From the NCBI RefSeq assembly GCF_016236915.1, contig NZ_JAEHOK010000007.1, forward strand, positions 112,798 to 176,797: a DNA stretch of 64,000 nt, read 5' to 3'. Made by a program: the position numbers and the translations under genes. Below, piece by piece: positions 33,967-45,050 of the stretch (within the stretch, counting starts at the first letter, position 1; each line of letters begins with the position of its first letter). Origin of the DNA: Salegentibacter maritimus. GTDB lineage: Bacteria; Bacteroidota; Bacteroidia; Flavobacteriales; Flavobacteriaceae. A model generated the notes under the pieces. It was given only the letters and a program-made list of their open reading frames with translations, was not told where the DNA came from and made no database searches.

Positions 33967-35085
33967 ATGAAATTTATTGTATCCAGCAGTTATTTGCTGA
34001 AACAGCTTCAGATATTGGGTGGGGTTATAAACAACACCAACACCCTTCCAATTTTAGACAATTTTTTATTCGATCTTAAGCAAGATGAGCTTACGGTTTC
34101 TGCTTCAGATCTTGAAACTACCATGTCTGCAAAACTTAAGGTAGAATCAGATTCCGAAGGAAAAATAGCGGTTCCGGCTAAATTGCTTTTAGACACGCTA
34201 AAAACCTTCCCGGAACAGCCATTAACCTTTGTAGCCGAAGATAATAATACCATTGAGTTAAGCTCTAACCACGGAAAATACGCACTTGCTTATGCCGATG
34301 GCGAGGAGTTTCCTAACCCTGTGGAATTGGAAGACCCGAGCAGTACTGTATTAGAAGGAGATATTTTAGCAACCGCTATTAGTAAAACTATTTTTGCTTC
34401 AGGTAACGACGATCTTCGTCCGGTAATGAGTGGGGTTTTCTTTCAGTTTACGGGAGAAGGCTTAACTTTTGTAGCTACCGATGCACATAAATTGGTAAAA
34501 TATCAGCGCGAAGATGTTACTGCTTCGCAGGCTTCAGAATTTATAATGCCTAAAAAACCGCTAAATCTTTTAAAAGGAATTTTGGCCGGTAGTGAAAGTG
34601 AAGTTCTAATAGAATATAACGATGCCAATGCGAAATTCACTTTTGATGATACGCAACTGGTCTGCCGTTTAATAGACGGGAAATATCCAAATTACGAAGC
34701 GGTAATTCCAAAAGAAAACCCGAATAAACTAAGCATAGAGCGCAACCAGTTTTTGAGTTCGGTGAGAAGGGTTTCTATTTTCTCTAATAAAACCACACAC
34801 CAGGTAAGATTAAAAATTGCCGGTGCCGAATTAAATATTTCTGCTGAAGATGTAGATTACAGCAACAAGGCAGAAGAGCGTTTAACCTGTTCTTACCAGG
34901 GAGACGATATGCAAATTGGCTTCAACTCTCGTTTCCTTACCGAAATGTTGAACAATTTAACTTCAGATGAAGTACAACTGGAAATGAGTTTGCCAAATCG
35001 CGCGGGAATTCTAACGCCTGTAGATGGTTTAGATCCGGGAGAAAAAATTACAATGCTGGTAATGCCGGTAATGCTTAATAATTAG
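33967..35085 (+). CDS. dnaN: DNA polymerase III beta subunit (sliding clamp)
   Basis: The 372-residue ring-forming clamp that holds DNA polymerases on the template. Three repeated clamp domains are visible: residues 1-120, 125-245 and 246-372. Family blocks include LPILDNFLFDL near residue 28, ALAYADGEEFPNP near 105, FVATDAHKLVKYQ near 175, KYPNYEAVIPKENPNKL near 243, and the C-terminal LVMPVMLNN. Here it is a single gene away from dnaA, between gldG and a terminator, as is common in Bacteroidota. DinB in this window has a matching clamp-binding motif. Confidence 0.96.
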   Translation: MKFIVSSSYLLKQLQILGGVINNTNTLPILDNFLFDLKQDELTVSASDLETTMSAKLKVESDSEGKIAVPAKLLLDTLKTFPEQPLTFVAEDNNTIELSSNHGKYALAYADGEEFPNPVELEDPSSTVLEGDILATAISKTIFASGNDDLRPVMSGVFFQFTGEGLTFVATDAHKLVKYQREDVTASQASEFIMPKKPLNLLKGILAGSESEVLIEYNDANAKFTFDDTQLVCRLIDGKYPNYEAVIPKENPNKLSIERNQFLSSVRRVSIFSNKTTHQVRLKIAGAELNISAEDVDYSNKAEERLTCSYQGDDMQIGFNSRFLTEMLNNLTSDEVQLEMSLPNRAGILTPVDGLDPGEKITMLVMPVMLNN

Positions 35086-35116
35086 TATTGAGTATATACT
35101 ATTGATTATTTATTAG

Positions 35117-35141
35117 AAAGCAGCCAATTGGCTGCTTTTTT
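35117..35141 (+). terminator. Terminator after dnaN
   Basis: AAAGCAGCCAATTGGCTGCTTT is a perfect palindrome followed by TTT, 31 bp after the dnaN stop. Confidence 0.9.
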
Positions 35142-35157
35142 ATTGGTATTTTAGAAG

Positions 35158-35181
35158 GTAAACTGCCCCGAGGTAGTTTAC
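35158..35181. repeat. Dispersed element, copy 7 (minimal form with inverted ends)
   Basis: GTAAACT, then GCCCCGAGGT, then AGTTTAC: 24 bp with perfect 7-bp inverted ends, apparently the two termini of the dispersed element joined without the interior. Confidence 0.6.
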
Positions 35182-35253
35182 TGAATAGAGATTCTAGCGT
35201 ATTTTGAAACCTGTAAGGTTTTTTACCTTAAGTGTGTGCAATAAAAATATAGT

Positions 35254-35283
35254 AAAAAGGCAGCCAAATGGGCTGCCTTTCTG
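35254..35283 (-). terminator. Terminator for the DUF4870 gene
   Basis: AAAAGGCAGCC (35255-35265) pairs with GGCTGCCTTT (35271-35280). On the minus strand the stem is followed by a T run, 47 bp after the DUF4870 stop. Confidence 0.85.
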
Positions 35284-35326
35284 GTTTTCGAAATTATTTA
35301 AGATGAAGATTTAAATAACGAATCTT

Positions 35327-35716
35327 TTACTTTATTATTTGAATGCTTAAAGGATAATTGGGAGTTTCTCCATTCCCCACTTTTATGGCATTTAAAATAG
35401 GGAGGATAAGCATGATAAGGGCAATGCCAATAAGCCCAATAATGCCAAGCCCGAACAAAAAGATTAGCGGAATACATATTAGGCTGTATATAAACATACT
35501 TATTTGAAAGTTAAGAATCATTTTTCCGTGAAAATCCATTCCGGCAACTTTGTCTTTTTGTGTAAGCCATAAAATTAAGGGAACAATAAAACCACCAATT
35601 CCTGTAATAAGGTCCAGTAACTGACTTAAATGGGTAATAACAAGCATTTGGTTGTCTTCTCTCATAGCGTTCTCTCGGCTTCCCTCAATAGTGGATGAGG
35701 CTGTATTTTGATTCAT
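35327..35716 (-). CDS. DUF4870 membrane protein
   Basis: A 129-residue protein of the DUF4870 (Tic20-like) family: a polar N-terminus, a first helix region LDLITGIGGFIVPLILWLTQK, the conserved step DFHGKMILNFQIS near residue 61, then two close hydrophobic helices, FIYSLICIPLIFLFGLGI and IGLIGIALIMLILPILNAI. The role of the family is unknown. It is a single gene with its own terminator, facing dnaN and divergent from mnmE. Confidence 0.85.
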   Translation of the reverse strand: MNQNTASSTIEGSRENAMREDNQMLVITHLSQLLDLITGIGGFIVPLILWLTQKDKVAGMDFHGKMILNFQISMFIYSLICIPLIFLFGLGIIGLIGIALIMLILPILNAIKVGNGETPNYPLSIQIIK

Positions 35717-35903
35717 AACGTATTAATTCAATAAAAATATTTTACAGTAAAGATATCCTATTTTCTTCTAACCTGGGATAGGTTTTAGATTGATTATAAT
35801 GTACCTTTTATTAATAGACGAGTTCTTAAGTACTTTGTTACATTTTTAAACGATTCAATTTTCCTCCCCCCTTTTTGAAGAATTTTGATTTTATGTTACG
35901 ATT

Positions 35904-35945
35904 TTATTGGCACCGCCAAAGGCTGTAATACCCCGAGGTAGTTTA
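35904..35945 (+). repeat. Dispersed element, copy 8 (internally deleted)
   Basis: TTATTGGCACCGCCAAAGG is identical to the left end of the reference copy. GCTGTAATACCCCGAGG and TAGTTTA then follow directly, with about 58 bp of interior missing. It lies upstream of mnmE. Confidence 0.75.
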
Positions 35946-35992
35946 TTTTAGACAACTGCTGACTAAAACCTGCATACTGCAAACTGATTTTT

Positions 35993-36000
35993 TATCTTTG
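35993..36000 (+). promoter_or_regulatory. -7 element directly before mnmE
   Basis: TATCTTTG followed by C matches TAnnTTTG exactly, ending only 4 bp before the ATG at 36005. Transcription would start at or next to the start codon, suggesting a leaderless or nearly leaderless mRNA. Confidence 0.6.
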
Positions 36001-36004
36001 CAGT

Positions 36005-37441
36005 ATGAAATTAAACGATACCATTGTAGCCCTTGCCACACCTTCAGGTGCCGGGGCTATTGCTATTATTAGGGTTTCCGGTCCCGAAGCATTGAACATT
36101 GTTTCTCCACTTTTTAAGGCTAAGAGTAAAAAAAAGCTAAGTGATCAGGCCAGTCATACCTTACATTTGGGAAATTTGATGGATGAGGATCGTACCCTGG
36201 ATGAAGTGCTGATTTCGGTGTTTCGAGCCCCTAAATCTTATACAGGGGAAGAAACTGTAGAGATTTCCTGTCATGGAAGTCCTTATATTCAGCAGGAAAT
36301 TATTCAGTTAATGATAAGAAAAGGATGTAGATCGGCCGAAGCCGGTGAATTTACCATGCGTGCTTTTTTAAACGGAAAAATGGATTTAAGCCAGGCTGAA
36401 GCGGTAGCCGATTTAATTTCTTCTGAAAACCAGGCTTCTCACCAAATGGCCATGCAACAAATGCGAGGCGGATTTTCGAATGAAATTCATAGGTTACGAC
36501 AGGAATTACTGGATTTTGCTTCTTTAATCGAGTTAGAATTAGACTTCTCGGAAGAAGATGTGGAGTTTGCAAATAGAGATCAGTTTAAAGAATTGGTTGC
36601 CAGAATTCAACAGGTTTTAAAACGTTTAATAGATTCTTTTGCCACCGGGAATGTACTTAAAAATGGAATTCCTGTAGCGATTGTTGGCGAACCAAATGTT
36701 GGAAAATCTACATTATTAAATTCCCTCTTAAATGAAGAACGAGCTATCGTTTCTGAAGTAGCCGGGACCACAAGAGATTCTATTGAAGACGAAATGAGTA
36801 TTGGCGGTGTTGGATTTAGGTTTATTGATACTGCCGGAATACGTGAAACTGAAGATATTGTAGAAAGTATTGGTATTAAGCGAACTTTTGAGAAAATTGG
36901 GCAGGCGCAGGTAGTAATGTATTTGTTTGATACGTCCAGATTAGAAGAAATTTCTCAGGAAAAATCTTCTCAGGATAACATTAGTTTATCGAAATTAATT
37001 GTTGAAATAGAAAAAATAAAAAATCAATTTCCTCAGAAACCTTTAATCATTGTTCCTAACAAAATAGACCAGCTTTCTGAAGATGCTTTGTTACGGTTAA
37101 AAGAAAGCCTGGGCACTATTTCCGGAACCAGTTTACAGTTATTATCGGCTAAAACCGGAGTTGGAGTAGAGGAGCTAAAGGAAAAATTACTTGAGTTTGT
37201 AAACACAGGTGCTTTGAGAAATAATAATACCATTGTAACCAATAGTCGTCATTACAATGCACTTTTAAAAGCTTTGGAAGAAATCAACAAAGTAGAAGAA
37301 GGTCTAAACACCGGTTTATCAGGAGATTTATTGGCCATAGATATTCGCGAAGCTTTGGAATATTTTGGAGAAATCACCGGCCAGGTCACCAATGATGAAT
37401 TATTGGGGAATATATTTTCTAATTTCTGTATTGGAAAGTAA
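36005..37441 (+). CDS. mnmE: tRNA modification GTPase MnmE
   Basis: With MnmG it makes 5-carboxymethylaminomethyl groups on the wobble uridine of tRNA. The 478-residue protein has the N-terminal tetrahydrofolate-binding domain (1-120), a helical domain, and a G domain: G1 GEPNVGKST (228-236), GTTRDS, DTAG, and NKID. It ends in the essential CIGK. Length is normal. It stands alone. A -7 element lies so close to the ATG that a leaderless transcript is likely. Confidence 0.96.
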   Translation: MKLNDTIVALATPSGAGAIAIIRVSGPEALNIVSPLFKAKSKKKLSDQASHTLHLGNLMDEDRTLDEVLISVFRAPKSYTGEETVEISCHGSPYIQQEIIQLMIRKGCRSAEAGEFTMRAFLNGKMDLSQAEAVADLISSENQASHQMAMQQMRGGFSNEIHRLRQELLDFASLIELELDFSEEDVEFANRDQFKELVARIQQVLKRLIDSFATGNVLKNGIPVAIVGEPNVGKSTLLNSLLNEERAIVSEVAGTTRDSIEDEMSIGGVGFRFIDTAGIRETEDIVESIGIKRTFEKIGQAQVVMYLFDTSRLEEISQEKSSQDNISLSKLIVEIEKIKNQFPQKPLIIVPNKIDQLSEDALLRLKESLGTISGTSLQLLSAKTGVGVEELKEKLLEFVNTGALRNNNTIVTNSRHYNALLKALEEINKVEEGLNTGLSGDLLAIDIREALEYFGEITGQVTNDELLGNIFSNFCIGK

Positions 37442-37854
37442 ATAAGCGATTGTTTTATCTGGTATTTCAAATGTTATTAAAGATTAGTTTACAATACTGA
37501 GAAAATGTGTCCAACATCAAATGATTTAATAGGTTGGAGGGATGGTAATGAAATATTTATTTCAAGGATACTTTTATGCAATAAGGATGGAATATCCCTG
37601 ACTCAAGAAGAAATTAAAGTACTTCGGGTTATTTCATCCCAAGAAATATTAGATCCACAAGTTCTTAAAAGGAAATTGTAACCTGCGATCTAACCAAGGA
37701 AATAAAGAATCCTGAGTAGAATAGCTTAACGCAACAAACCAATTCTAATTAAAGGTGATTACAGTTTAATATGAGTCTATCCATAAATGTCAAAAATCTT
37801 TTAGTTAGTAAACCTTATTGCTATTTTAAAAACTTAGATTGAATTAAAAACATC
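37442..37854. other. Intergenic region between mnmE and the peptidase gene
   Basis: 413 bp with no recognised gene, apart from one small open frame listed separately (37505-37681). No clear terminator or exact -7 element was found. Confidence 0.4.
37505..37681 (+). CDS. Possible small ORF, 58 residues
   Basis: ATG at 37505, TAA at 37679-37681. The product is neither hydrophobic nor of low complexity (starts MCPTSNDLIGWRDGNEIFIS and ends PQVLKRKL). It resembles no family known to me. No ribosome site or promoter is evident. It may be a real small gene, a remnant, or chance. Confidence 0.25.
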   Translation: MCPTSNDLIGWRDGNEIFISRILLCNKDGISLTQEEIKVLRVISSQEILDPQVLKRKL

Positions 37855-39534
37855 ATGAAGATATTTACACTGTTAGTATTTTTAACCTGTTCCCAATTTT
37901 GTTTTTCACAAGCTAAACTTTCTGAAGAAACAAAAACTGAAAAGCTTATTCAGGTATGGGGATTATTAAAATATCATCATCCTGAAGTAAGTAGGGGTGA
38001 ATTCAATATCAATGCTGAGTTCCTTACGCAGTTAGAAAAAATGAAGAGGATAGATAGTCGCAAGGAATTTAATGCAAAACTCCTGGACTGGGTAGAAGGC
38101 TTTGATTCAAAAAAACTAAAGCCGAAAAAGAATTGGAAAAAGAGAGATAGACTCTTTAGTGAAAATGCTGACTTTGATTGGATAGCAAAGTCATATTTTA
38201 GTAAAAATTTACAGGCACTTCTGGAGAATATTCAATTCAATAAAAACTATAAAGATCATTATGCATCGGTCCATAGTTTAGCCAGTTTTGTTGAATTTGA
38301 GAATGATAAACCACTGGAGGATTTTGATGCAACCAACAAAGCTCACCGGCTACTATTTTTGGCGCACTTCTGGAATGCCATGAAATACTGGAACGTTAAT
38401 ATTTATCTTACTGAAACACCCTGGAATCAAGTGTTACCTGAAATGATCAAGGAATTTAGCAAGGACGGTTCAGGGACCTTTGAGTTGGCTAAAGAGAAAC
38501 TTTTCAGTAAACTAAACGATTCCCACGCAAATTACTACTCAAGTCATACACTAAACTCGCTTACTCATTTTCCAAACTTTGGAGGGAGAATAATCAATGA
38601 TTCCCTTCTAGTCACAAGGATCTTTAATAAAGATTCAATAAAGAGGAATAAAATTTCTGTTGGAGATATTATCTATTCCGTAGAAGGTGTGAAACTCGGG
38701 AAGTATTACACTGATAAATTTTCATCAGTTATTAGTGTTTCCAATGAAAACTACCTTAAAAATGAAATTCAAAATAATTATTTACTGGCATCTGATAGAG
38801 ACTCCATTAAGGTAGGTCTCTTAAAAAAGAATGGAGATAGGGTGAAGCAATATATTCATTTATATACATTGAAGAATTCGTATGAAAAGTATCGACGGAA
38901 GCACCCTGAAAGAACTGAAAACTGGAAAATGTTGAGTGAACAAATTGGTTATATGAATTTGTATGAGATTACCAAAGATGAAGTAGATGTTGCATTTGAG
39001 AAATTTGAAGGAACAAAGGGAATTGTTATAGATCTTCGTAATTATCCACAAAATATTTCTACAGGTACTCTTCCGAAGCATTTGTATCCACGTCGAAAGA
39101 AATTCGTAAAGGCACTTGCTCCTAATTTGCCGGCGTATGGGAAGCCTGATTATAAATCACCTCTAAGGTGGGTTATGAACCCTTTTGCTGCCGGAAAGCG
39201 GAATAAAAGTTATTATAAAGGAACAGTTGTTCTGCTTGTAGACAGATCTACTTTAAGTAAAGCAGAATGGATAGGAATGGCAATACAAGCCGCTCCGAAT
39301 GTTATTACGCTTGGAGAACAAACCGGAGGTGCTGTTCTCAACAGAAATGAACTAATTTTAATGGATGGTACATCCATAGATTTTACTAAAATGACCGCAT
39401 TTTATCCAGAGGGAATGGAGGTGCAACGTAATGGCTTACAATTGGATCATGAAATTCAAGAAAGTGCCAAAAATTATAATAAAAATCTTTATCTGGAAAA
39501 GGCAATAGATGTAATCGAGCAGTCCTGGAATTGA
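37855..39534 (+). CDS. Secreted S41-family peptidase-like protein
   Basis: A 559-residue protein with a signal peptide (MKIFTLLVFLTCSQFCFSQA), then a helical N-terminal region. A C-terminal processing-peptidase (S41) domain spans about residues 300-540, preceded by a PDZ-like part (ISVGDIIYSVEGVKLGKYY). The nucleophile block DRSTLSKAEW near residue 465 keeps the Ser and the Glu of the usual SAAE motif. GEQTGGAVLNRNELILMDG follows as in the family. It probably acts in the periplasm or at the surface on unknown proteins. It is a single gene. Its AT-rich flanks and weak resemblance to neighbours could mean it was acquired. Confidence 0.8.
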   Translation: MKIFTLLVFLTCSQFCFSQAKLSEETKTEKLIQVWGLLKYHHPEVSRGEFNINAEFLTQLEKMKRIDSRKEFNAKLLDWVEGFDSKKLKPKKNWKKRDRLFSENADFDWIAKSYFSKNLQALLENIQFNKNYKDHYASVHSLASFVEFENDKPLEDFDATNKAHRLLFLAHFWNAMKYWNVNIYLTETPWNQVLPEMIKEFSKDGSGTFELAKEKLFSKLNDSHANYYSSHTLNSLTHFPNFGGRIINDSLLVTRIFNKDSIKRNKISVGDIIYSVEGVKLGKYYTDKFSSVISVSNENYLKNEIQNNYLLASDRDSIKVGLLKKNGDRVKQYIHLYTLKNSYEKYRRKHPERTENWKMLSEQIGYMNLYEITKDEVDVAFEKFEGTKGIVIDLRNYPQNISTGTLPKHLYPRRKKFVKALAPNLPAYGKPDYKSPLRWVMNPFAAGKRNKSYYKGTVVLLVDRSTLSKAEWIGMAIQAAPNVITLGEQTGGAVLNRNELILMDGTSIDFTKMTAFYPEGMEVQRNGLQLDHEIQESAKNYNKNLYLEKAIDVIEQSWN

Positions 39535-39952
39535 AAGAAATTGGAGCTTAAAAAAAGCACTTTGAGAGGTTTAAAAAATATACCTTCAGAAAGATAGATA
39601 GTACTAGATTTTATGAGATACATAATTTTATATATTTCAGATTTTAATATATGAATAATGTTCAAAATTAATCAGCATTAAATACCTGATAATATTTTTC
39701 TAAATGTTAAAAATAACATTTGTACCCATTAAACCTCATCATTCCATAGCCCCAATTTTTTAGGGAATAGGGGACTTATCCTTAGTAATATTTAAAACAG
39801 ACTTTGTTGATTATAATTAATCGAAAACTTAAAAAGGGATTTAAATACCCTTACTTAATAAATGATTTAATGAGTTTGCACTAATATTTGGTTTTGAAAC
39901 TGCGAAATAAACTAAAGCGAATAAAAGCTTTTATTTCCCCAAAAAAATCCTT
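39535..39952. other. AT-rich intergenic region upstream of the thi operon
   Basis: About 420 bp without a recognised gene. It has a short hairpin AAGGG/CCCTT (about 39834-39863) and long AT runs, but no clear terminator for the peptidase gene. Confidence 0.4.
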
Positions 39953-39960
39953 TACATTTG
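39953..39960 (+). promoter_or_regulatory. -7 element of the thiamine operon
   Basis: TACATTTG matches TAnnTTTG exactly. The start of transcription would fall about 7 bp further on, immediately before the riboswitch. Confidence 0.6.
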
Positions 39961-39969
39961 AAAACGTAA

Positions 39970-40054
39970 ACTTTAGGGGTGCTAATTGTTAGCAATTGGC
40001 TGAGATAAAACCCTTTGAACCTGATCCGGTTAATACCCGCGAAGGGAAAAGTGT
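39970..40054 (+). promoter_or_regulatory. TPP riboswitch (THI element)
   Basis: Classic thiamine-pyrophosphate aptamer. It shows GGGGTGCTA (39977 on), the universal GGCTGAGAT (40008-40016), AAAACCCTTTGAACCTGATC (40017-40036) and GGTTAATACCCGCGAAGGGA (40038-40057, with the last bases closing P1). It senses TPP and represses the thi operon downstream. Confidence 0.95.
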
Positions 40055-40072
40055 TATCTACATATTTTCTAT

Positions 40073-40098
40073 CATGATTCCATTCTGGAGGAATCGTG
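40073..40098 (+). promoter_or_regulatory. Hairpin between riboswitch and thiS
   Basis: CATGATTCC (40073-40081) pairs with GGAATCGTG (40090-40098), about 20 nt after the aptamer, followed by T-rich sequence. It is a candidate expression-platform terminator, although the T tract is interrupted. Confidence 0.5.
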
Positions 40099-40161
40099 GT
40101 TTGTATTTACTTTTTCTTTGGGGAACCTCCCTACAGTTTACAGCTATAAAATATTAAACAA

Positions 40162-40365
40162 ATGATAACTGTAAACGTAAACAACACCGCCCACACCTTT
40201 AAATCACCATACAGCCTTCAGGACCTCCTGATAAAGCTTGCTATTTCTGAAAAAGGGATTGCTGTAGCCGTTAATAACCAGATTATTTCTAAGAGCAATT
40301 GGAAGCAGCACGAATTAGCCGAAGGTGAAAACATACTTATTATTAGGGCCACTCAGGGAGGATAA
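40162..40365 (+). CDS. thiS: Sulfur carrier protein ThiS
   Basis: A 67-residue ubiquitin-fold protein that carries sulfur as a C-terminal thiocarboxylate to ThiG for thiazole formation. It begins MITVNVNN with the first strand, has IAVAVNNQII in the middle, and ends in the essential Gly-Gly (RATQGG). It is the first gene of the TPP-riboswitch operon. ThiF, encoded last, adenylates its C-terminus. Length is normal. Confidence 0.95.
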   Translation: MITVNVNNTAHTFKSPYSLQDLLIKLAISEKGIAVAVNNQIISKSNWKQHELAEGENILIIRATQGG

Positions 40366-40411
40366 ATATACTTCGGAAGAGTTTTCGAAAGTTAAAATAT
40401 ATAACCACTAA

Positions 40412-42280
<1,869 letters not shown>

Positions 42281-42291
42281 AAGCGATTTTA

Positions 42292-42888
42292 ATGTTAATT
42301 CTTTTTACGCCGGAAGAAAACAAAAGTATAGAAAAGGAGCAGCTCATTTATTTTTTGGAGAATGAGCTGTCAGTTTTGCACGTTCGCAAACCTAAAATAA
42401 CAGAATTAGAATTGAGATCCTGGTTGTCTCAATTTGAAGAAAAATATCTTCGGAAAATGGTACTCCATCAGCATCACGGTTTAGCTGAAGCTTTCCCTGT
42501 GAAGGGGATTCATTTAAAAGAAAATATCAGGAGAAAACAAGAGAACCTGGAGCTATATATAGAGCATTACAAATTAAATGGCTTTACTATTAGTTCCTCA
42601 TTTCACGATTTTGAAAATATGAAAACCGAAGCTCTGTTATTTGACTACGTTATTCTGAGTCCTGTTTTTACTTCTGTTTCAAAAGAAGGGTATCAAGGAA
42701 AAGAATTTAATGTAGAAAAATTTCCTCACAAAGTGGTCGCGTTAGGGGGAATTGAAGCCGATAAAATACCTAGAGTAAAATATCTCGGATACGAGGGAGT
42801 AGCAGTAATGGGGGCCATATGGCTGGCTGAAAACAAGCAACAGGCTTTTAATGAAATCTATAATAAATACAGAAATGTTTATAAATAG
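42292..42888 (+). CDS. ThiE-like thiamine phosphate synthase homologue
   Basis: A 198-residue TIM-barrel protein of the ThiE/TenI family. It shows LHVRKPKI near residue 30, GIHLKENIRR, VILSPVFTSVSKEGY near 124, VALGGIE and GVAVMGAIW. A second, more canonical ThiE gene lies two genes downstream. The Asp/Lys residues binding HMP pyrophosphate are less well preserved here, so it may be a TenI-type thiazole tautomerase or a second synthase. It starts 11 bp after thiC and overlaps thiD by 14 bp. Confidence 0.75.
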   Translation: MLILFTPEENKSIEKEQLIYFLENELSVLHVRKPKITELELRSWLSQFEEKYLRKMVLHQHHGLAEAFPVKGIHLKENIRRKQENLELYIEHYKLNGFTISSSFHDFENMKTEALLFDYVILSPVFTSVSKEGYQGKEFNVEKFPHKVVALGGIEADKIPRVKYLGYEGVAVMGAIWLAENKQQAFNEIYNKYRNVYK

Positions 42889-43642
42889 CAAGCCCTTTGT
42901 ATTGAGTATAGCCGGATTCGACCCCTCAGGGGGAGCCGGATTACTGGCAGATGTCAAGACCTTTGAAAGTCTGGGGTGTTATGGACTTGGGGTAAACACA
43001 GCAAATACTATCCAGAATGATGTCAAATTTGAAGCTTGTTACTGGACTTCTGAAGCTATTATTCTTCAGCAACTCGAACTCTTATTGGAAAGATTCCCGG
43101 TGGAAGTTGTAAAGATAGGAATCATTCAAAACCTTCAGACCCTAGACCTAGTCATCAATAAATTACTGTTGAAAAATAAAGACATTAGGATTATTTGGGA
43201 TCCGGTTTTAAAATCCAGTAGCGGATTTTCTTTTCAAAATTCACGAGAATTCCAGGAAGATGAAGATATTGACTCAATTCTGGAGAAAATATTTGTTGTT
43301 ACTCCCAATTTCTATGAATTAAAAATGTTCTACCCTGAATTAGATATAGAAGAAACTATCGGTAGAATTACTGGCAAAAGCAATTTATATCTTAAAGGGG
43401 GGCACAGAATTGCAAATACCGGGCGCGACGAACTATTTACCACAAAAGGTGGGTATCTTGGTTTAGAACCCCTTAGAACAGATTGTTCAGAAAAACACGG
43501 TAGCGGATGTGTTTTTGCATCGGCATTGGCAGCGCATTTAGTTTTGGGTGAATCTCTTCCGGGAGCTGCCCGAAAAGCAAAAATATATATTGAAAAAATA
43601 TTAGGATCAAATAACACATTACTAGCATACCATAACCTATGA
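42875..43642 (+). CDS. thiD: Hydroxymethylpyrimidine (phosphate) kinase ThiD
   Basis: This kinase phosphorylates HMP and HMP phosphate to HMP pyrophosphate. FVLSIAGFDPSGGAGLLADVKTFE-like N-terminal sequence (SIAGFDPSGGAGLLAD), NTIQNDVKFEA, IIWDPVLKSSSGFSF and the catalytic block EKHGSGCVFASALAAHL are present. The frame is open 8 codons upstream, but the ATG at 42875 gives the normal N-terminus. It overlaps both neighbours (14 bp and 4 bp), so translation is coupled. Confidence 0.93.
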   Translation: MFINSKPFVLSIAGFDPSGGAGLLADVKTFESLGCYGLGVNTANTIQNDVKFEACYWTSEAIILQQLELLLERFPVEVVKIGIIQNLQTLDLVINKLLLKNKDIRIIWDPVLKSSSGFSFQNSREFQEDEDIDSILEKIFVVTPNFYELKMFYPELDIEETIGRITGKSNLYLKGGHRIANTGRDELFTTKGGYLGLEPLRTDCSEKHGSGCVFASALAAHLVLGESLPGAARKAKIYIEKILGSNNTLLAYHNL

Positions 43643-44274
43643 TTTCGAACTTACATTATATATCGCAGGGAAAAACTCCTGAAGAACATTTGAAAAATAT
43701 ACATAAGATGTGTGTGGCTGGAGCCAACTGGGTTCAATTACGGCTTAAAGATGAAACTTTTGAAACAGTTTTGAAAACAGCAAAAGCAGGAAAGGACATT
43801 TGTGATGAATTCCAGGTGAAATTAATAATTAATGATTTTCCGGAAATAGCACACAAAGTTGATGCCCATGGTGTTCATTTGGGAAAAGAAGATGAGTGTC
43901 CTTTGGAAGCCAGAAAATTACTGGGGCCAGATAAAATTATTGGAGGAACCGCTAATACATTGAAGGATTGTGAAGGCTTGTGTGAAAAGCAGGTAGATTA
44001 TATTGGCCTTGGTCCATTTCGTTTTACAACTACCAAAAAGAAGCTCAGCCCTATATTGGGGGCAGAAGGATATCAAAAACTGTTGAGTAACCTTCGTGCC
44101 GGTGGAAAATTCATTCCAGTGATTGCTATTGGAGGGATAACTCTGGAAGATATTCCGATTTTAGCAAAAAGTGGAGTACAGGGAGTAGCTATTTCGGGCC
44201 ACCTAAATGCACAGGCAGAACCTGAAAAAATACTTCAGAAAATCAAACAACAATTTTCAGAAAAACAATTATGA
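43639..44274 (+). CDS. thiE: Thiamine phosphate synthase ThiE
   Basis: This enzyme joins HMP pyrophosphate and thiazole phosphate to make thiamine phosphate. The 211-residue TIM barrel has WVQLRLKDE near residue 32, [21 protein letters not shown] near 75, [23 protein letters not shown] near 121 and [10 protein letters not shown]. All match canonical ThiE. It overlaps thiD and thiG by 4 bp each (ATGA type). Confidence 0.92.
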   Translation: MISNLHYISQGKTPEEHLKNIHKMCVAGANWVQLRLKDETFETVLKTAKAGKDICDEFQVKLIINDFPEIAHKVDAHGVHLGKEDECPLEARKLLGPDKIIGGTANTLKDCEGLCEKQVDYIGLGPFRFTTTKKKLSPILGAEGYQKLLSNLRAGGKFIPVIAIGGITLEDIPILAKSGVQGVAISGHLNAQAEPEKILQKIKQQFSEKQL

Positions 44275-45050
44275 GTAAAATAGATCAATTAAACATTGCA
44301 GATAGAACCTTTTCTTCCCGGTTATTCACGGGGACAGGAAAATTTAGCTCTTCCCAAGTGATGCAGCAAGCAATATTAGCTTCAGAAAGTGAACTGGTCA
44401 CGGTGGCTTTGAAACGAGTAGAGCCTGGGAATGATGACGATGAAATGATCTCATCTTTGAAAAATCCTGGCATCAGTCTACTTCCTAACACATCAGGAGT
44501 GCGCAATGCAAAGGAAGCGGTATTTGCCGCGCAAATGGCCAGAGAAGCACTTGAAACGAATTGGGTGAAAGTAGAGATCCATCCCGACCCTAAATATTTA
44601 CTGCCCGACCCCGTAGAAACTTTAAAAGCTTGTGAGGAGCTTGTAAAATTGGGGTTTGTTGTGATGCCATACATTCATGCAGATCCTGTTTTGTGCAAAC
44701 GGTTGGAAGAAGTTGGGGTACAATGTGTAATGCCTCTGGGCGCGCCCATTGGTAGCAATAAAGGACTCAAAACACTTGACTTTCTGGAAATTATAATCGA
44801 CCAAAGCAATGTGCCGGTAATTATAGACGCGGGAATTGGAAGCCCATCTCACGCTGCGTACGCGATGGAAATTGGAGCCGATGCTGTTCTGGTGAATACT
44901 GCCATTGCGGTTTCGCAAAATCCGGTAGCTATAGCAAAAGCATTTAAAATGGCCGTAGAAGCCGGTAGGATAGCTTATACCTCAAAACTAGCTCCACAAA
45001 GATCACAAGCCCAGGCAAGCAGCCCATTAACACAATTTCTATATGAGTAG
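44271..45050 (+). CDS. thiG: Thiazole synthase ThiG
   Basis: The 259-residue barrel enzyme that builds thiazole phosphate from DXP, ThiS-thiocarboxylate and dehydroglycine. Motifs include [12 protein letters not shown] near residue 15, [27 protein letters not shown] with the Schiff-base Lys, [13 protein letters not shown], and [20 protein letters not shown]. It overlaps thiE (4 bp) and thiH (8 bp). Confidence 0.96.
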   Translation: MSKIDQLNIADRTFSSRLFTGTGKFSSSQVMQQAILASESELVTVALKRVEPGNDDDEMISSLKNPGISLLPNTSGVRNAKEAVFAAQMAREALETNWVKVEIHPDPKYLLPDPVETLKACEELVKLGFVVMPYIHADPVLCKRLEEVGVQCVMPLGAPIGSNKGLKTLDFLEIIIDQSNVPVIIDAGIGSPSHAAYAMEIGADAVLVNTAIAVSQNPVAIAKAFKMAVEAGRIAYTSKLAPQRSQAQASSPLTQFLYE

